NCBI GenBank assembly: GCA_002470185.1
Contig: DKNG01000009.1
Location: forward strand, 7,750-13,930
Direction: 5' to 3'
DNA: 6,181 bases
Origin: Arcobacter sp. UBA7394
GTDB taxonomy: Bacteria > Campylobacterota > Campylobacteria > Campylobacterales > Arcobacteraceae
Made by a program: the position numbers and the translations under genes. The notes under the pieces are model-generated. The model had not been told where the DNA came from. It was given only the letters and a program-made list of their open reading frames with translations, and did not search any database. Positions 5,551 through 6,181 of this stretch are shown in pieces. Position 1 is the first letter of the stretch. Every line of letters begins with the position of its first letter.

Positions 5551-6181
5551 AAATACTATTATTAGAAGATGATTCAATGTTAAATGAAATGATTAGTGAA
5601 TATCTTAATTCTACTGGTCATGTTGTGAAAAATGCAACAACAGGTCATGAGTGTATGGAACTTTTAGAAGAAGAGAAGTTTGATCTTTTAATTTTAGATA
5701 TTAATTTACCCGATATAAATGGTTTTACAATATTAGAAAGATTACATGAACAAAAAAGAATGATACCAACTATTTATATCTCAGCATTAATAGATATAGA
5801 AGATATTCAAAGAGCCTTTGATATTGGATGTCATGATTATTTGAAAAAACCATTCCATTTAAAAGAGTTAACAATTAGAATAAATAAAATTCTAAAAACA
5901 AGTATTGTTCCACAAAAACATAAACGTTTATCAAAACATTATTCATACGATTCTGAAACTATGACTTTATTGTTTGATAATGAACCACATATTTTACCAA
6001 AAAGACAAATTCAAATTATTGAATTATTAGCTCATAATAGAAGTCTTGTTGTTCAATATGATATGTTTAGAGATTATGTTTGGAATGATGATTATATTGA
6101 TAATGCAACAATTAGAGCAGAAGTTAATAGAGTAAAAAAAGTACTAAAAGAAGATTTTATTAAAAATATTAGAGGTAGTGG
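5547..6181 (+). CDS. OmpR/PhoB-family response regulator (partial, extreme C-terminus off the window)
   Basis: A DNA-binding response regulator, 211 residues visible. The receiver domain (1 to about 118) has the acidic pair Asp8-Asp9 in MKILLLEDD, the phosphoacceptor Asp51 in LLILDINLP, Ser79 (IYISA) at the conserved Ser/Thr position, and Lys101 in YLKKPF. A linker (about 119-130) leads to a winged-helix DNA-binding domain of Trans_Reg_C type, with LPKRQIQIIELL (151-162), the recognition-helix region DNATIRAEVNRVKKVL and the start of the wing, KNIRGSG. Family members end RGxGY plus a few residues, so only about 5-15 residues should be missing. The ATG overlaps the kinase stop (ATGA) and has a near-perfect Shine-Dalgarno. 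It is almost certainly the cognate partner of the upstream FIST kinase. Such regulators bind tandem direct repeats, which matches the array at 3505-3543, but that target is inferred. Confidence 0.92.
   Translation, partial: MKILLLEDDSMLNEMISEYLNSTGHVVKNATTGHECMELLEEEKFDLLILDINLPDINGFTILERLHEQKRMIPTIYISALIDIEDIQRAFDIGCHDYLKKPFHLKELTIRINKILKTSIVPQKHKRLSKHYSYDSETMTLLFDNEPHILPKRQIQIIELLAHNRSLVVQYDMFRDYVWNDDYIDNATIRAEVNRVKKVLKEDFIKNIRGS

Noticed and set aside
1..6181. Mobile element, prophage, tRNA, riboswitch or sign of recent transfer
   Set aside because: No transposase, integrase, terminal repeats or tRNA-like sequence was seen, and base composition and codon use are even across all genes.

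Overview
The window is AT-rich and reads like a chromosomal segment of a Campylobacterota bacterium, most likely Arcobacteraceae (Arcobacter or a relative). The reasons are codon use dominated by A/T-ending codons with AGA for Arg, short intergenic gaps, a compact 158-residue ExbB, and the protein families present. The taxonomic call is from familiarity with these families, not from a search.

Layout. (1) 1-463, minus strand: N-terminal 154 residues of a PLP-dependent enzyme of the ACC deaminase/D-cysteine desulfhydrase family, cut by the window edge. (2) 464-512: a 49-bp divergent promoter region in which two face-to-face -10 elements overlap. (3) 513-1385, plus strand: exbB and exbD, directly adjacent, encoding the proton channel of a TonB-type energising complex. 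No tonB follows. (4) 1392-1430: a strong bidirectional terminator between convergent units. (5) 1448-3413, minus strand: a two-gene unit of an AcoD/ExaC/AldB-like acetaldehyde dehydrogenase followed by a cysteine-rich DUF779 protein, with a hairpin in the 79-bp gap between them. (6) 3414-3633: a 220-bp divergent regulatory region holding four TATAGC repeats at an exact 11-bp period and an 18-bp perfect palindrome. (7) 3634-6181, plus strand: a soluble histidine kinase with FIST_N/FIST_C sensor domains, overlapping by 4 bp an OmpR-family response regulator that is cut by the right edge just before its C-terminus.

How the parts may work together. The kinase and regulator form a cytosolic two-component system that is divergent from the aldehyde dehydrogenase-DUF779 unit. 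The four half-site-like repeats at 11-bp spacing upstream of the dehydrogenase have the geometry used by PhoB/OmpR-type regulators, which bind tandem direct repeats. The simplest reading, which is inference, is that the FIST kinase senses a small intracellular metabolite (identity unknown) and that the regulator controls the dehydrogenase unit through this array. The kinase gene appears to have a -10 element only a few bases before its ATG and no Shine-Dalgarno, so its mRNA may be leaderless. The ACC deaminase-like gene and exbBD look like ordinary housekeeping neighbours.
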